26,874 nucleotides of DNA. It comes from Anaerolineae bacterium (lineage in GTDB: Bacteria; Chloroflexota; Anaerolineae; Aggregatilineales; Aggregatilineaceae). A program made the position numbers and the translations under genes. The stretch is taken from assembly GCA_027494015.1 (NCBI GenBank), contig JAOSJP010000013.1:8744-35617 (forward strand). The letters run 5' to 3'. Below, in pieces: positions 15,819 to 23,369 of this stretch; position 1 is the stretch's first letter, and the number at the start of each line of letters is the position of its first letter. Under the pieces are notes generated by a model that searched no databases, was not told the origin of the DNA, and worked only from the letters and a program-made list of their open reading frames with translations.

Positions 15819-17251
15819 CGTGAAATCGCAGGTCCCCGATCGATCAGGGCGATGTTGCCGGCGGTGAAGCCGGAGATGGCCTCGCAGCCGTTGGTGGCGG
15901 GTGCAACGCCGTCATTGACCACCTCCAGAGGGCCTGTCACGTCGTACACTGCCGGGCCGAAGCTGGCCGACGCGGCCTCGTAGGTGCCCAGCAGAGGGCT
16001 GCCCACCGGCCCGACAACCTCGACGCCCAGGCTGCCATCCACCGAGGCGGCCACGGCAATCGCCCGGTCGGCGGTGGAGGGGTCGCCATGGATGAAGTAG
16101 ACATCGTTGGCGTTGCCCGCCGACGACACGACGACAATGCCAGCCAGCGACGCATTATCCACCGCCACAGACCAGCCGATGTTCGGGTCGCCGAAGTCGC
16201 CACCGACGGACATGTTGATCACGTCCACGCCGTCGAGCACGGCCTGATCCAGGGCCAGGATGGCGGCGGCTTCGGAGACGTAGTTGGAGGACGAGCCGAT
16301 CTTGTACGAGTACAGCGTCGCTTCGGGCGCGACGCCGGGGCCGATGCTCATCGTGGCGAAGGGCGTCCCGGCGTCATACGTGCCGCCATAGGTTGCCCCG
16401 CCGACCACGCCATAGCCCGCCGCCGTGCCAGCGACGTGCGAGCCGTGCCCGTTCTGGTCGTAGGGGTCGGCGTCGGGGACGAGCGCCGGCGATGAGATGG
16501 GGTGCCACGTATTGCCCACGAAGTCGTAGCCGCCGGCGATCTTGGCGGTGGGAAATTCCGCCGCTTCGGGCACGCCATCGCCGTCGCCGCCGAAGTTGAC
16601 GTGATCGTAGTCAATGCCGGAGTCAATGATGCCGATCTTGATCCCGTCGCCGGTGTAGCCCGCGCCCAGGCTCCACAGCGCAGGCGCGCCGACGAAGGGC
16701 ACGCTCGTCGAGTTGTCCAGCTCGACGATGCGCTCCGGGTAGGCGGCCCTGACGCCGGGCAGGTTGCGAATGGCAGGCAGTTGGCCGGCGTCGGCGCGCA
16801 CGATCAGCGCGTTGAGCACGCGCTGGCTGGAGGCCACCACCTGATAGTTGACACCGGCTGCGCTCAGCGCCCCCAGCGCCGCCTGCTGCGACGCTTCGAC
16901 GCGAGCGACCTGCGCCTCAACTGCCGAGGCCATCTGCGCCTGGCTCATGCCCGGAGCCGCGACGGATTGGATCGCGGCTGGCGCGTCTAGCTCGACGATG
17001 ATGTTGACGACACCCAGCTTACTCAGGTTATAGAGCAGAGGGTCGGTCCCGGCAGGGATAATCTCGCGCATCCCGGTGGTGAGAGTGCGCGCGCTGCGGC
17101 CTGTCGGCGTGAATTCAACAGCTTTGCGGGGGCCGTCCGGGCCTTGCGCGCGGACGGAAGCGGGAGTCAGCAGGGGCGACAGGCTCAGGACGACAGCCAG
17201 AGCCAGGAAGAGTCCGCCCGTTAACAATTGGTTGCGCGTCTTTTTGTTCAT
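15815..17251 (-). CDS. S8 subtilisin-like protease, N-terminal part (stops at a frameshift)
   Basis: The ATG at 17251 (MNKKTRNQLL) follows AGGGAGAG and opens a signal peptide ending near SVRAQ. An I9 propeptide (about 80-175) leads into the catalytic domain with IGIIDSGIDYDH (Asp 210), NGHGSHVAGT (His 269) and the oxyanion SSAGNAN (Asn 380). A PA domain begins near 430 and reaches IALIDRG, then the frame ends PAISR. Reading CGGGG as CGGGGN at 15834-15837 restores IDRGTCDFTVKVYN, the normal PA continuation, so one base is missing in a C4/G4 run. Joined, the protein would be about 1,245 residues. The frameshift may be a sequencing error or a true mutation. Confidence 0.9.
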   Translation of the reverse strand: MNKKTRNQLLTGGLFLALAVVLSLSPLLTPASVRAQGPDGPRKAVEFTPTGRSARTLTTGMREIIPAGTDPLLYNLSKLGVVNIIVELDAPAAIQSVAAPGMSQAQMASAVEAQVARVEASQQAALGALSAAGVNYQVVASSQRVLNALIVRADAGQLPAIRNLPGVRAAYPERIVELDNSTSVPFVGAPALWSLGAGYTGDGIKIGIIDSGIDYDHVNFGGDGDGVPEAAEFPTAKIAGGYDFVGNTWHPISSPALVPDADPYDQNGHGSHVAGTAAGYGVVGGATYGGTYDAGTPFATMSIGPGVAPEATLYSYKIGSSSNYVSEAAAILALDQAVLDGVDVINMSVGGDFGDPNIGWSVAVDNASLAGIVVVSSAGNANDVYFIHGDPSTADRAIAVAASVDGSLGVEVVGPVGSPLLGTYEAASASFGPAVYDVTGPLEVVNDGVAPATNGCEAISGFTAGNIALIDRGPAISR

Positions 17252-17462
17252 GAACACTCTCCCTGTGTGTAGGCTCAGAATAAGCTCGTGCCAGATGGCG
17301 AGCACTGGGTCAGAAGTGACTCATCGCAGCAGGGCAGGACTTCTCTTATAGGATCGCTCCTTTGCCGCCAGCTTTGATCATCCAGATCAGACGAAGGGGG
17401 GTTGCGGATCGAGGGGGCAGCGCTCGCTGCCCGCGCGTATCGCCCCCCTGATTACCCTATGT

Positions 17463-18134
17463 CTAGCCGGTCATCTCCCCGTCGGGTTGGCCAGGAAAGG
17501 CCGGAGCCGGGCTGACTGGCCTGGCCGGGCCGGCTGGCGCAGATGGCGCCGTGCCCCCGGTGAACTCGCCGATGCGCAGCCGCCGCACAGCCAGCACGCC
17601 AGGCAGGCGGCGGATCGCGTCGAGCTTGCTGACATCCACCCGGATCAGGATGCCGTTGAGCGTGTGCTGCGTGCGCCCAATGAGGGCCGCGCCAATGTCT
17701 GGGCCGGTCAGCGCGGGCAGCAGCGCGCGCTGCGCCGCATCAATGACCTGGGCCTGCTGTCCGGCAATGGCTTGCGCAACTGCTTCGGGCAAGTGCAGCA
17801 CCGTCCGGGCCAGGGCATACGCTCTGGCAGCGGGCGGGTCGCTCAGCTCGACCAAGACTTCGATGATGCCGGACGGGGGCAGCATCTCCTCGCGCGAACC
17901 CACCTCGACATCCTCTCCTGCTTCGGGCAGCGGAAGCTGCCCTGCCCCCCAGGGCTTGGCCGGGCCGCCGGGCGCGGCGGGCGTCTGCTGAAGCAGCCCC
18001 TCCGCGCGCGCAACCTGCGGCGCGCCCGGCGCGTCAGCGGCGGGCCACCCGCCAGCCAGGATCATCACCGCGGCGAGCGCCACAGCAACGCAGACCAGCG
18101 CGCCCCGCCCGTCATAGGCAGGCAGCCGGCTCAT
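17463..18134 (-). CDS. Secreted stand-alone I9-type (subtilisin propeptide-like) protein
   Basis: The 223-aa product starts with a basic N-terminus and a hydrophobic helix (about 12-28, LVCVAVALAAVMILAGG), consistent with a signal peptide or anchor. After a proline-rich linker comes one domain (about 88-190): IIEVLVELSDPPAARAYA, a long alanine-rich helix, then LNGILIRVDVSKLDAIRRLP and GVLAVRRLRIGEF. These match the I9 propeptide that precedes subtilisin-like domains, as in the adjacent protease (VEL…, LNALIVRADAGQLPAIRNLP). No catalytic domain follows; a Pro/Ala tail ends the protein. Such free I9 proteins act as inhibitors or folding helpers of subtilases. A relic of a larger protease is the alternative. 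It lies 211 bp upstream of the protease on the same strand. Confidence 0.75.
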   Translation of the reverse strand: MSRLPAYDGRGALVCVAVALAAVMILAGGWPAADAPGAPQVARAEGLLQQTPAAPGGPAKPWGAGQLPLPEAGEDVEVGSREEMLPPSGIIEVLVELSDPPAARAYALARTVLHLPEAVAQAIAGQQAQVIDAAQRALLPALTGPDIGAALIGRTQHTLNGILIRVDVSKLDAIRRLPGVLAVRRLRIGEFTGGTAPSAPAGPARPVSPAPAFPGQPDGEMTG

Positions 18135-18199
18135 GACAACCTCATCGTCCCAGTTAACGCATCAGCCCATGACCGGAGTACCAGTGCACACTTTGTCCT

Positions 18200-18227
18200 A
18201 TTATAAGCTGCTTTTCTCTCGCGTCAA
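18200..18227 (-). promoter_or_regulatory. Near-consensus sigma-70-type promoter for the I9-domain gene
   Basis: On the minus strand TTGACG (18227-18222) and TATAAT (18205-18200) are separated by 16 nt. The ATG lies 65 nt downstream. It is the best promoter in the window and the only one with both boxes strong. Confidence 0.75.
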
Positions 18228-18230
18228 AAG

Positions 18231-18278
18231 GGTTGTTGGTGATGAATAGTCGGTGATTGGCTATAGGTGGGTTGGTGG
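18231..18278. repeat. GGTTGTTGGTGAT-type simple repeat
   Basis: GGTTGTTGGTGAT, CGGTGATTGG and GGTGGGTTGGTGG units, related to the repeats at 2854-2884 (opposite orientation) and 21511-21563. Confidence 0.55.
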
Positions 18279-18296
18279 CAAGTAATAAACGATCTA

Positions 18297-18803
18297 TCAG
18301 AGGATGGCGGAAGCGAGCGAAGACGACCGATACGGCCAGTCCTCGGCCCGCGTCACCAGCCCGGCGCTGACCGGGGCCTGGCGCAGCGCGTAGAGCGCGC
18401 TGCTGAGCTTGTATTCGGTCCGCAGCGGGGCGCAGTGGAAGCCCGCCGCCCACACCCGGTAGATCGCCCCGCCCCAGGCCGGGTTGAAGCGCAGCACCGC
18501 GTCCAGCGCGTCCGTATCCTCGCCCCGGCGGATCGCGGCGAGCAGATCGCCCGCCGCCCGCGCCTTCACCTGCTCGACGAAGGCGCTCAGGGCGTCACTT
18601 TCCGCCGGCCCGACGACCAACCGGGCCGCGTCTGGCAGCACGACGTAGCCCCACAGGCGGCCCGGCGCGCCCGGCGCGCAGCCATCCAGCGCGGCGCAGG
18701 CGAGGCGCGCCAGGCGAGGCGCGACCAGCAGCGGCGCGCGGTCGAGCGTCGTCACGATGACGCTGGCCCAGCAGGGACCAGCAGGCTCGGCAGAGGTGGG
18801 CAT
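18297..18803 (-). CDS. RAYT-like (IS200/REP-associated transposase) homologue lacking catalytic residues
   Basis: The 168-aa product has the size and architecture of REP-associated tyrosine transposases. RLWGYVVLPDAARLVVG (about 49-65) aligns with the family's AYCVMPNHVHLLL block, followed by FVEQVKARAAGDLLAA, then VWAAGFHCAPLRTEYKLSSA and PVSAGLVTRAEDWPYRSSS at the C-terminus, like VWQ..FYD..LR and NPVKAGLV..EDYPWSS. Both HUH histidines are replaced (LPDAAR). The tyrosine of YIxxNP is not aligned; a Tyr sits one place off. It should therefore be unable to cut DNA, but may still bind hairpins. A family A palindrome lies 91 bp upstream. No good ribosome site is seen before the ATG at 18803. 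Confidence 0.72.
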   Translation of the reverse strand: MPTSAEPAGPCWASVIVTTLDRAPLLVAPRLARLACAALDGCAPGAPGRLWGYVVLPDAARLVVGPAESDALSAFVEQVKARAAGDLLAAIRRGEDTDALDAVLRFNPAWGGAIYRVWAAGFHCAPLRTEYKLSSALYALRQAPVSAGLVTRAEDWPYRSSSLASAIL

Positions 18804-18846
18804 GGCGGGGGCAAGTCCCTCTCCTCAGGAGCGGACGGATGCCCCG

Positions 18847-18852
18847 ATTATA
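18847..18852 (-). promoter_or_regulatory. Candidate -10 box for the RAYT-like gene
   Basis: GCTATAATCGGGG on the minus strand, 44 nt upstream of the ATG at 18803. The hexamer is perfect; no clear -35. Confidence 0.45.
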
Positions 18853-18893
18853 GCGCCGCACGATCAGGTGAACGCTCTGCTATCTGCCCGCCA

Positions 18894-18987
18894 TACCTCA
18901 CCCCCACCCGGCGCTGGCGCGCCTCACCGCCCCCTCTCCATGATGGAGAGGGGACAAGCCGAGCACAGCGAGGCTGGGGGTGAGGTA
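18894..18987. repeat. Long palindromic element, family A (copy 3)
   Basis: The ends are exact inverted repeats TACCTCACCCCCA and TGGGGGTGAGGTA. The centre is CCCCTCTCCATGATGGAGAGGGG. It lies between the divergent RAYT-like and ABC transporter genes. Confidence 0.88.
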
Positions 18988-19028
18988 TGGCCGCACGATT
19001 GGGGCTAGGGCAACGCGATGTGTTGCGT

Positions 19029-19034
19029 TACAAT
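19029..19034 (+). promoter_or_regulatory. Candidate -10 box for the ABC transporter
   Basis: GTTACAATGCC lies 56 nt upstream of the preferred ATG at 19090. The -35 is weak. Confidence 0.35.
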
Positions 19035-19089
19035 GCCGAACACCGCCATGCCGCAGCATCCAGTTCACGATCTTTCAACGGGGAACCTC

Positions 19090-20883
19090 ATGGCCGAGCC
19101 TACCTCACACCACCCCTTCATCCGCCTGCTCGGTTACGCGCGGCGTCACCGACGGCGCGTGCTTATGGCCTGTCTGTTCTCCGTGCTCAACAAGCTCTTT
19201 GACCTGGCCCCGCCGGCGCTGATCGGCGCGGCGGTGGACATCGTTGTGCAGCGCGAAGACTCGTTCATCGCCAGCCTGGGCTTTCCTAACGTGCACGATC
19301 AGTTGCTCGTGCTGGCCCTGATCACGCTGGTGATCTGGATTTGGGAATCCATCTTTGAGTACGTGCACCGCATCCTGTGGCGCAACCTGGCCCAGACGAT
19401 TGAGCACGAGCTGCGCGTCGAAGCCTACGCCCACGTACAGGGCCTGGAGATGGCCTACTACGAGGATCAGAGCACGGGCGGCCTGCTGTCCATCCTCAAC
19501 GATGACATCAACCAGCTTGAGCGCTTCCTCGACGTGGGGGCCAACGACCTGATCCAGGTGACGACCACCGTGCTGGTCATCAGCGCCATGTTCTTCATCG
19601 CCGCGCCGGGCGTGGCCTGGATGGCGCTCATTCCCATCCCGGTCATCGTCTACGGCTCGGTGTGGTTCCAGCGCAAGCTGACGCCGCGCTACGCCGCCGT
19701 GCGCGCGCAGGTGGGGATGCTCAACAGCCAGCTTGCCAACAACCTGAGCGGCATCGCCACGATCAAGAGTTTCACCGCCGAAGAGCACGAGATCGCTCGC
19801 ATCAGCGACTCCAGCGCGCTCTACCGCGAGCGCAACCGCACGGCCATCGCGCTCAGCTCGGCCTTCTCGCCGCTGATCCGCATGGTCATCGTCATGGGCT
19901 TCATCGCCATCCTGGTCTTCGGCGGGCGGCTGGCGCTGGACGGGTCGCTGAACGTGGGCCTCTACAGCCTGATGATCTTCATCACCCAGCGTCTGCTGTG
20001 GCCGCTGACTCGCTTGGGCGAGACGTTCGACCTGTACCAGCGGGCGATGGCCTCCACCACACGCATCCTCGACCTGCTCGACATCCAGCCGCAGATCACT
20101 GACGGCGGCGAGCCGCTGCCCGTCGCGTCCGTGCGCGGCGAGGTCGCCTTCGAAGAGGTCGAGTTCACCTATGGCAACGGCCAGGAGGTGGTTCGCGGGC
20201 TGTCGCTGCACATCCCGGCGGGCGACACGGCGGCCATCGTCGGCGCGACCGGCGCGGGCAAGAGCACGGTGATCAAGCTGCTGCTGCGCTTCTACGACGT
20301 ACAGCGCGGGCGGATCACGCTCGACGGGCGCGATCTGCGCACGCTCAATGTGGCCGATCTGCGCGCGGCGATTGGCCTGGTCAGCCAGGATGTGTTCCTC
20401 TTTCATGGCACGGTGCGCGAGAACATCACTTACGGCACGTTCGGCGCGACGGACGAGCAGATTGTCGCGGCGGCCAGGATCGCCGAGGCGCACGACTTCA
20501 TCATGCAGCTTCCGCAGGGTTACGAGACCATCGTCGGCGAGCGCGGGCAGAAGCTCAGCGGCGGGCAGCGCCAGCGCATCTCGATTGCGCGGGCCATCCT
20601 CAAAGACCCGCCCGTGCTCATCCTCGACGAGGCCATGTCCTCGGTGGACAACGAGACCGAGGCGGCCATCCAACGCTCGCTGGAGCGGATCATCGTCGGG
20701 CGCACGACCATCGTCATCGCCCACCGCCTCTCGACCATCCGCAACGCCGACCGCATCTTCGTGCTGGAGGACGGGATGCTGCGCGAGCAGGGCCGCCACG
20801 ATGACCTGATCCGGGGCGAGGGCATCTACGCGACGCTGTGGCGCGTGCAGACCGGCGAGCGGCTGCGGCTGGCGGGCGATTAG
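19090..20883 (+). CDS. ABC exporter half-transporter (fused membrane and ATPase domains, MsbA-like)
   Basis: The ATG at 19090 ([13 protein letters not shown]) is preferred over 19018, whose 24 extra residues are not family-like and would start before the likely -10 box. The 597-aa product has a type-I exporter membrane domain (six hydrophobic segments in about 1-325) and an ATPase with GATGAGKST (Walker A, from 385), [15 protein letters not shown] (signature), [12 protein letters not shown] (Walker B and D-loop) and [16 protein letters not shown] (H-loop). All catalytic motifs are intact. It would work as a homodimer or with another half-transporter, exporting a lipid, drug or peptide; the substrate cannot be told. 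The PEBP lipoprotein starts 41 nt after its stop. Confidence 0.95.
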   Translation: MAEPTSHHPFIRLLGYARRHRRRVLMACLFSVLNKLFDLAPPALIGAAVDIVVQREDSFIASLGFPNVHDQLLVLALITLVIWIWESIFEYVHRILWRNLAQTIEHELRVEAYAHVQGLEMAYYEDQSTGGLLSILNDDINQLERFLDVGANDLIQVTTTVLVISAMFFIAAPGVAWMALIPIPVIVYGSVWFQRKLTPRYAAVRAQVGMLNSQLANNLSGIATIKSFTAEEHEIARISDSSALYRERNRTAIALSSAFSPLIRMVIVMGFIAILVFGGRLALDGSLNVGLYSLMIFITQRLLWPLTRLGETFDLYQRAMASTTRILDLLDIQPQITDGGEPLPVASVRGEVAFEEVEFTYGNGQEVVRGLSLHIPAGDTAAIVGATGAGKSTVIKLLLRFYDVQRGRITLDGRDLRTLNVADLRAAIGLVSQDVFLFHGTVRENITYGTFGATDEQIVAAARIAEAHDFIMQLPQGYETIVGERGQKLSGGQRQRISIARAILKDPPVLILDEAMSSVDNETEAAIQRSLERIIVGRTTIVIAHRLSTIRNADRIFVLEDGMLREQGRHDDLIRGEGIYATLWRVQTGERLRLAGD

Positions 20884-20885
20884 CG

Positions 20886-20891
20886 GTACAA
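20886..20891 (+). promoter_or_regulatory. Candidate -10 box for the PEBP gene
   Basis: GGTACAATGGGGG directly after the ABC stop, 33 nt before the PEBP ATG. It suggests the PEBP gene may have its own promoter as well as read-through. Confidence 0.4.
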
Positions 20892-20924
20892 TGGGGGCAA
20901 TCACGAGCGCCCCGAGGTGACGCC

Positions 20925-21509
20925 ATGCGCACCCTGCGCCTCACCCTGCCGATCACGCTGCTGACCCTGGCCCTGACTGTGCTGGTCGCCGCCTGCTCAG
21001 GGGTGGAGAAGGCCGGCCAGACACCGCCGGCGACAGAGGAGGTTCCCGCCATGACGCTTGAGCTGACCAGCGCCGCCTTCAGCGAAGGCCAGCCGATCCC
21101 CGCGCGCTACACCTGCACGGGGGAAGACATCTCGCCGCCGCTGGCCTGGCGCGGCGCGCCCCCCGGCACGCAGAGCTTCGCCCTGATCATGGACGATCCC
21201 GACGCGCCAGGGCGCACCTGGGTACACTGGGTGGTGCTCAACCTGCCGGCGGACGCCGCCGCCCTGCCCGCCGCCATCCGCTCCGACGATGACCTGCCGG
21301 GCGAGGCGGCGCACGGCCAGAATAGCTGGCGGCGCAGCGACTACGGTGGCCCCTGCCCGCCCAGCGGCACGCACCGCTACTTCTTCAAGCTCTACGCGCT
21401 GGACACAACGCTCGACCTGGCCCCCGGCGCCACCAGGCAGCAGGTGCTCGACGCGCTGGCCGGGCATGTCCTGGCCGAAGGGCAGGTGATGGGGACGTAC
21501 AAGAAGTGA
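20925..21509 (+). CDS. PEBP-family lipoprotein (YbhB/YbcL type)
   Basis: GAGGTG lies 5 nt before the ATG at 20925. The 194-aa product has a lipoprotein signal ending LVAAC (Cys 24), a short linker, then a complete bacterial PEBP domain of about 150 residues: ARYTCTGEDISPPLAW, ALIMDDPDAPGRTWVHWVVL, YGGPCPPSGTHRYFF and a final GQVMGTYKK. The DPDAP and GPCPPSG-HRY blocks line the anion or phospholipid-headgroup pocket. Family members bind small anionic ligands and some inhibit proteases or kinases; the bacterial roles are largely unknown. Lipidation puts it on the outer side of the membrane. It may be co-transcribed with the ABC exporter, which is a hint but no proof of a shared role. Confidence 0.93.
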   Translation: MRTLRLTLPITLLTLALTVLVAACSGVEKAGQTPPATEEVPAMTLELTSAAFSEGQPIPARYTCTGEDISPPLAWRGAPPGTQSFALIMDDPDAPGRTWVHWVVLNLPADAAALPAAIRSDDDLPGEAAHGQNSWRRSDYGGPCPPSGTHRYFFKLYALDTTLDLAPGATRQQVLDALAGHVLAEGQVMGTYKK

Positions 21510-21510
21510 G

Positions 21511-21563
21511 GTGATTGGTTGTTGGTTGTTGGTGATTGGTTGTTGGTGATTGGTTATTGGTGG
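21511..21563. repeat. GTGATTGGTTGTTGG simple tandem repeat
   Basis: GTGATTGGTTGTTGG, TTGTTGGTGATTGG and TGATTGGTTATTGG units, starting 2 nt after the PEBP stop. Related repeats lie at 2854 and 18231. Confidence 0.75.
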
Positions 21564-21654
21564 CGGGGCGGCGGCGCTCGCGGAACAGGCGCGGGCCAGG
21601 CTGCCGGGTGCTGATCATCAAGCCGACCCCTGATCGCTGAGAGAGTGTTTGTAG

Positions 21655-21770
21655 AAGCCCCCATCCCCCGGCCCCTTCCCCCAAAATGAGGGAAGGGGAG
21701 CAGAGTTGCCGTTAGGTTCCCCTCCCTCCGCGCAGCGGGGGAGGGGTTAGGGGGTGGGGGAGCGACTTAA
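21655..21770. repeat. Two GC-rich hairpins between PEBP and sbcD
   Basis: CCCCTTCCC…GGGAAGGGG (21671-21700) and CCCCTCCC…GGGGAGGGG (21719-21748), each followed by a G-rich tail. They resemble the 5755-6040 repeats. The remaining 21564-21654 and 21771-21814 hold only GCTGA-rich simple sequence. Confidence 0.6.
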
Positions 21771-21814
21771 CAGACGCGCGCTGACAAATGCTGACTGCTG
21801 AGGGCTGACCGCTG

Positions 21815-23071
21815 ATGGCTGCTTCTACCCCCGAACCGATCCGGTTGCTGCATTTTGCCGACGTGCACATCGGCATGGAGAACTACGGGCGCACCGACCC
21901 GCAGACGGGCGTCTCGTCGCGCGTGCGCGACTTCCTGCGCCGCCTCGACGAGATGGTGGAATACGCCAGCGAGCACCAGGCGGACCTGGTCATCTTCGCC
22001 GGAGACGCCTTCAGGTCGCAGAATCCCAACCCGACCTTCCAGCGCGAGTTCGCCTTTCGCGTGCAGGACCTGGCCCGGCTGTGCCCGGTCGTGCTGCTGG
22101 TCGGCAACCACGACCTGCCGGCGGTCGAGGCGCGCGCATCGAGCATCGAGATTTACGACACGCTGCGGGTGCCGAACACGATTCTGGGCCGCGAGTACGC
22201 CGCGCACACGGTTGAGACGCGGCGCGGGCCGGTGCTGGTCGCCACCGCGCCCTACCCGGTGCGCCACCACCTGCTGCGCGACATCCCCGTGCCGCCCAAC
22301 ACGACCATCGCCGCCATTGATGACCTGGTGGCCGAGCAGCTTCACCTGCGACTGAGCGCGCTGACCGACGCAGCGGCGGCGGCGGGCGACGTGCCGCGCG
22401 TGCTGGCCGGGCATTTCACCGTCGGCGGGGCGACCTTCGGCAGCGAGCGCAGCGTGATGCTGGGCCGCGACGTGATGGTGCTGCTCAGCGCGCTCGACAA
22501 CCCGGCCTGGGACTACGTGGCGCTCGGCCACATTCACCGCCACCAATGCCTGACCCTGGGCCGGACGAACGCGCCGCCCGTCGTCTACAGCGGCAGCCTG
22601 GAACGCATTGACTTCGGCGAGGAAGACGACCATAAGGGTTTTGTGTGGGTGGAGCTGGCGCGGGGGGCCACAACGTGGAAGTTCGTCCCGGTGGATGCCC
22701 GCCCCTTCGCGACGCTGCGCGTAGACGTGCGCGGCAGCGGCGACCCGACGCGCACCGTGCTGGACGCCATCAAGCGGGCCGATCTGGAGGATGCGGTCGT
22801 GCGCGTTCAGATCACCGCCGACGCGGAGGCCGAGCCGCACCTGCTGGACAGCGAGATCTTCGGGGCGCTCAAGGACGCCGGGGCCAATCACGTCGCCGTC
22901 ATCCAGCGCCAGGTCGAGCGCCCGACGCGGCTGCGGCTGGGCATCTCGCCCGAAGGGCTGACGCCGTATGAGCTGTTGGAGCGTTACCTGATGCTCAAAG
23001 AGAGCGCCCCGGAGCGCTGCGCGGCCCTGCTAGAGCGGGCGAGCGCGTTGTTTGCGGGGCAGGCGGAGTGA
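21815..23071 (+). CDS. sbcD: DNA repair exonuclease SbcD (Mre11 homologue)
   Basis: The 418-aa product has all metallophosphoesterase motifs of Mre11/SbcD: FADVHIG (D16, H18), FAGDAF (D64), VGNHD (N98, H99), AGHFTVGG (about 192) and LGHIHRHQ (about 232), then YSGSLERIDFGEEDDHKGF, the typical end of the nuclease domain. The remaining 140 residues are the capping and Rad50-binding region. With SbcC it cleaves hairpins and processes DNA ends, acting in the cytoplasm on the chromosome. The ATG lies inside a GCTGA-rich repeat and lacks a clear ribosome site. sbcC follows after 298 bp of repeats rather than overlapping, as it does in many genomes. Palindrome cleavage is relevant in a region this rich in palindromes. 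Confidence 0.95.
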   Translation: MAASTPEPIRLLHFADVHIGMENYGRTDPQTGVSSRVRDFLRRLDEMVEYASEHQADLVIFAGDAFRSQNPNPTFQREFAFRVQDLARLCPVVLLVGNHDLPAVEARASSIEIYDTLRVPNTILGREYAAHTVETRRGPVLVATAPYPVRHHLLRDIPVPPNTTIAAIDDLVAEQLHLRLSALTDAAAAAGDVPRVLAGHFTVGGATFGSERSVMLGRDVMVLLSALDNPAWDYVALGHIHRHQCLTLGRTNAPPVVYSGSLERIDFGEEDDHKGFVWVELARGATTWKFVPVDARPFATLRVDVRGSGDPTRTVLDAIKRADLEDAVVRVQITADAEAEPHLLDSEIFGALKDAGANHVAVIQRQVERPTRLRLGISPEGLTPYELLERYLMLKESAPERCAALLERASALFAGQAE

Positions 23072-23132
23072 GGGCGGTCGCCTCACCCTGCCTGGCACTC
23101 GCACACCTCGTCGCGAGGCTTGGGAGCAGGTT

Positions 23133-23238
23133 TGATGCGCCTTGACGATCATGATCGGCAGCCGCTTGTAGGGGCGGGTTTGCAAACCCGCCCCTACATA
23201 ACATTTGCGCGTATTACCCGTCTTGAATGTCAAATCTC
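23133..23238 (-). mobile_element. 106-bp element B (copy 2, inverted), MITE-like
   Basis: The reverse complement matches 10339-10444 except for two positions (TTATGT for TTGTGT, and TTTGCAAA for TTTACAAA). In this copy the core palindrome TGTAGGGGCGGGTTTGCAAA… is perfect. It lies in the sbcD-sbcC gap. Confidence 0.75.
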
Positions 23239-23241
23239 ATT

Positions 23242-23263
23242 GGGAGGGTTTAGAAACCCTCCC
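23242..23263. repeat. 22-bp palindrome beside element B
   Basis: GGGAGGGTTT-AG-AAACCCTCCC. It resembles the GGGCGGGTTT core of element B and may be a diverged relative. Confidence 0.65.
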
Positions 23264-23340
23264 CTACAAGGGCGCAGCAGAGCAGCGCCCCTGCGAAGGA
23301 TGTTGTATTTGTAGGGGTAGCGCTCTGCTCCGCCCCCTGC
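23264..23340. repeat. GCGCAGCAGAGCAGCGC-type repeats before sbcC
   Basis: GGGCGCAGCAGAGCAGCGCC (from about 23273) and the inverted TAGGGGTAGCGCTCTGCTCC (23313-23332) are relatives of the hairpin that starts each unit of the 12601 array. Confidence 0.55.
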
Positions 23341-23369
23341 AACGGCATAGCAGCAAACGGTGATGAACG

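Noticed and set aside
15830..15842. Programmed frameshift in the protease
   Set aside because: No canonical slippery heptamer or following structure is evident, and the shift lies in a G4 run inside a conserved domain, which fits a simple indel.
17463..18134. I9 protein as the lost N-terminus of the adjacent protease
   Set aside because: The adjacent protease has its own signal peptide, start site and I9 domain, so the two are separate genes.
19105..20904. Minus-strand 599-codon open frame
   Set aside because: Antisense of the ABC exporter, which has all ATPase motifs; high GC makes long shadow frames common.
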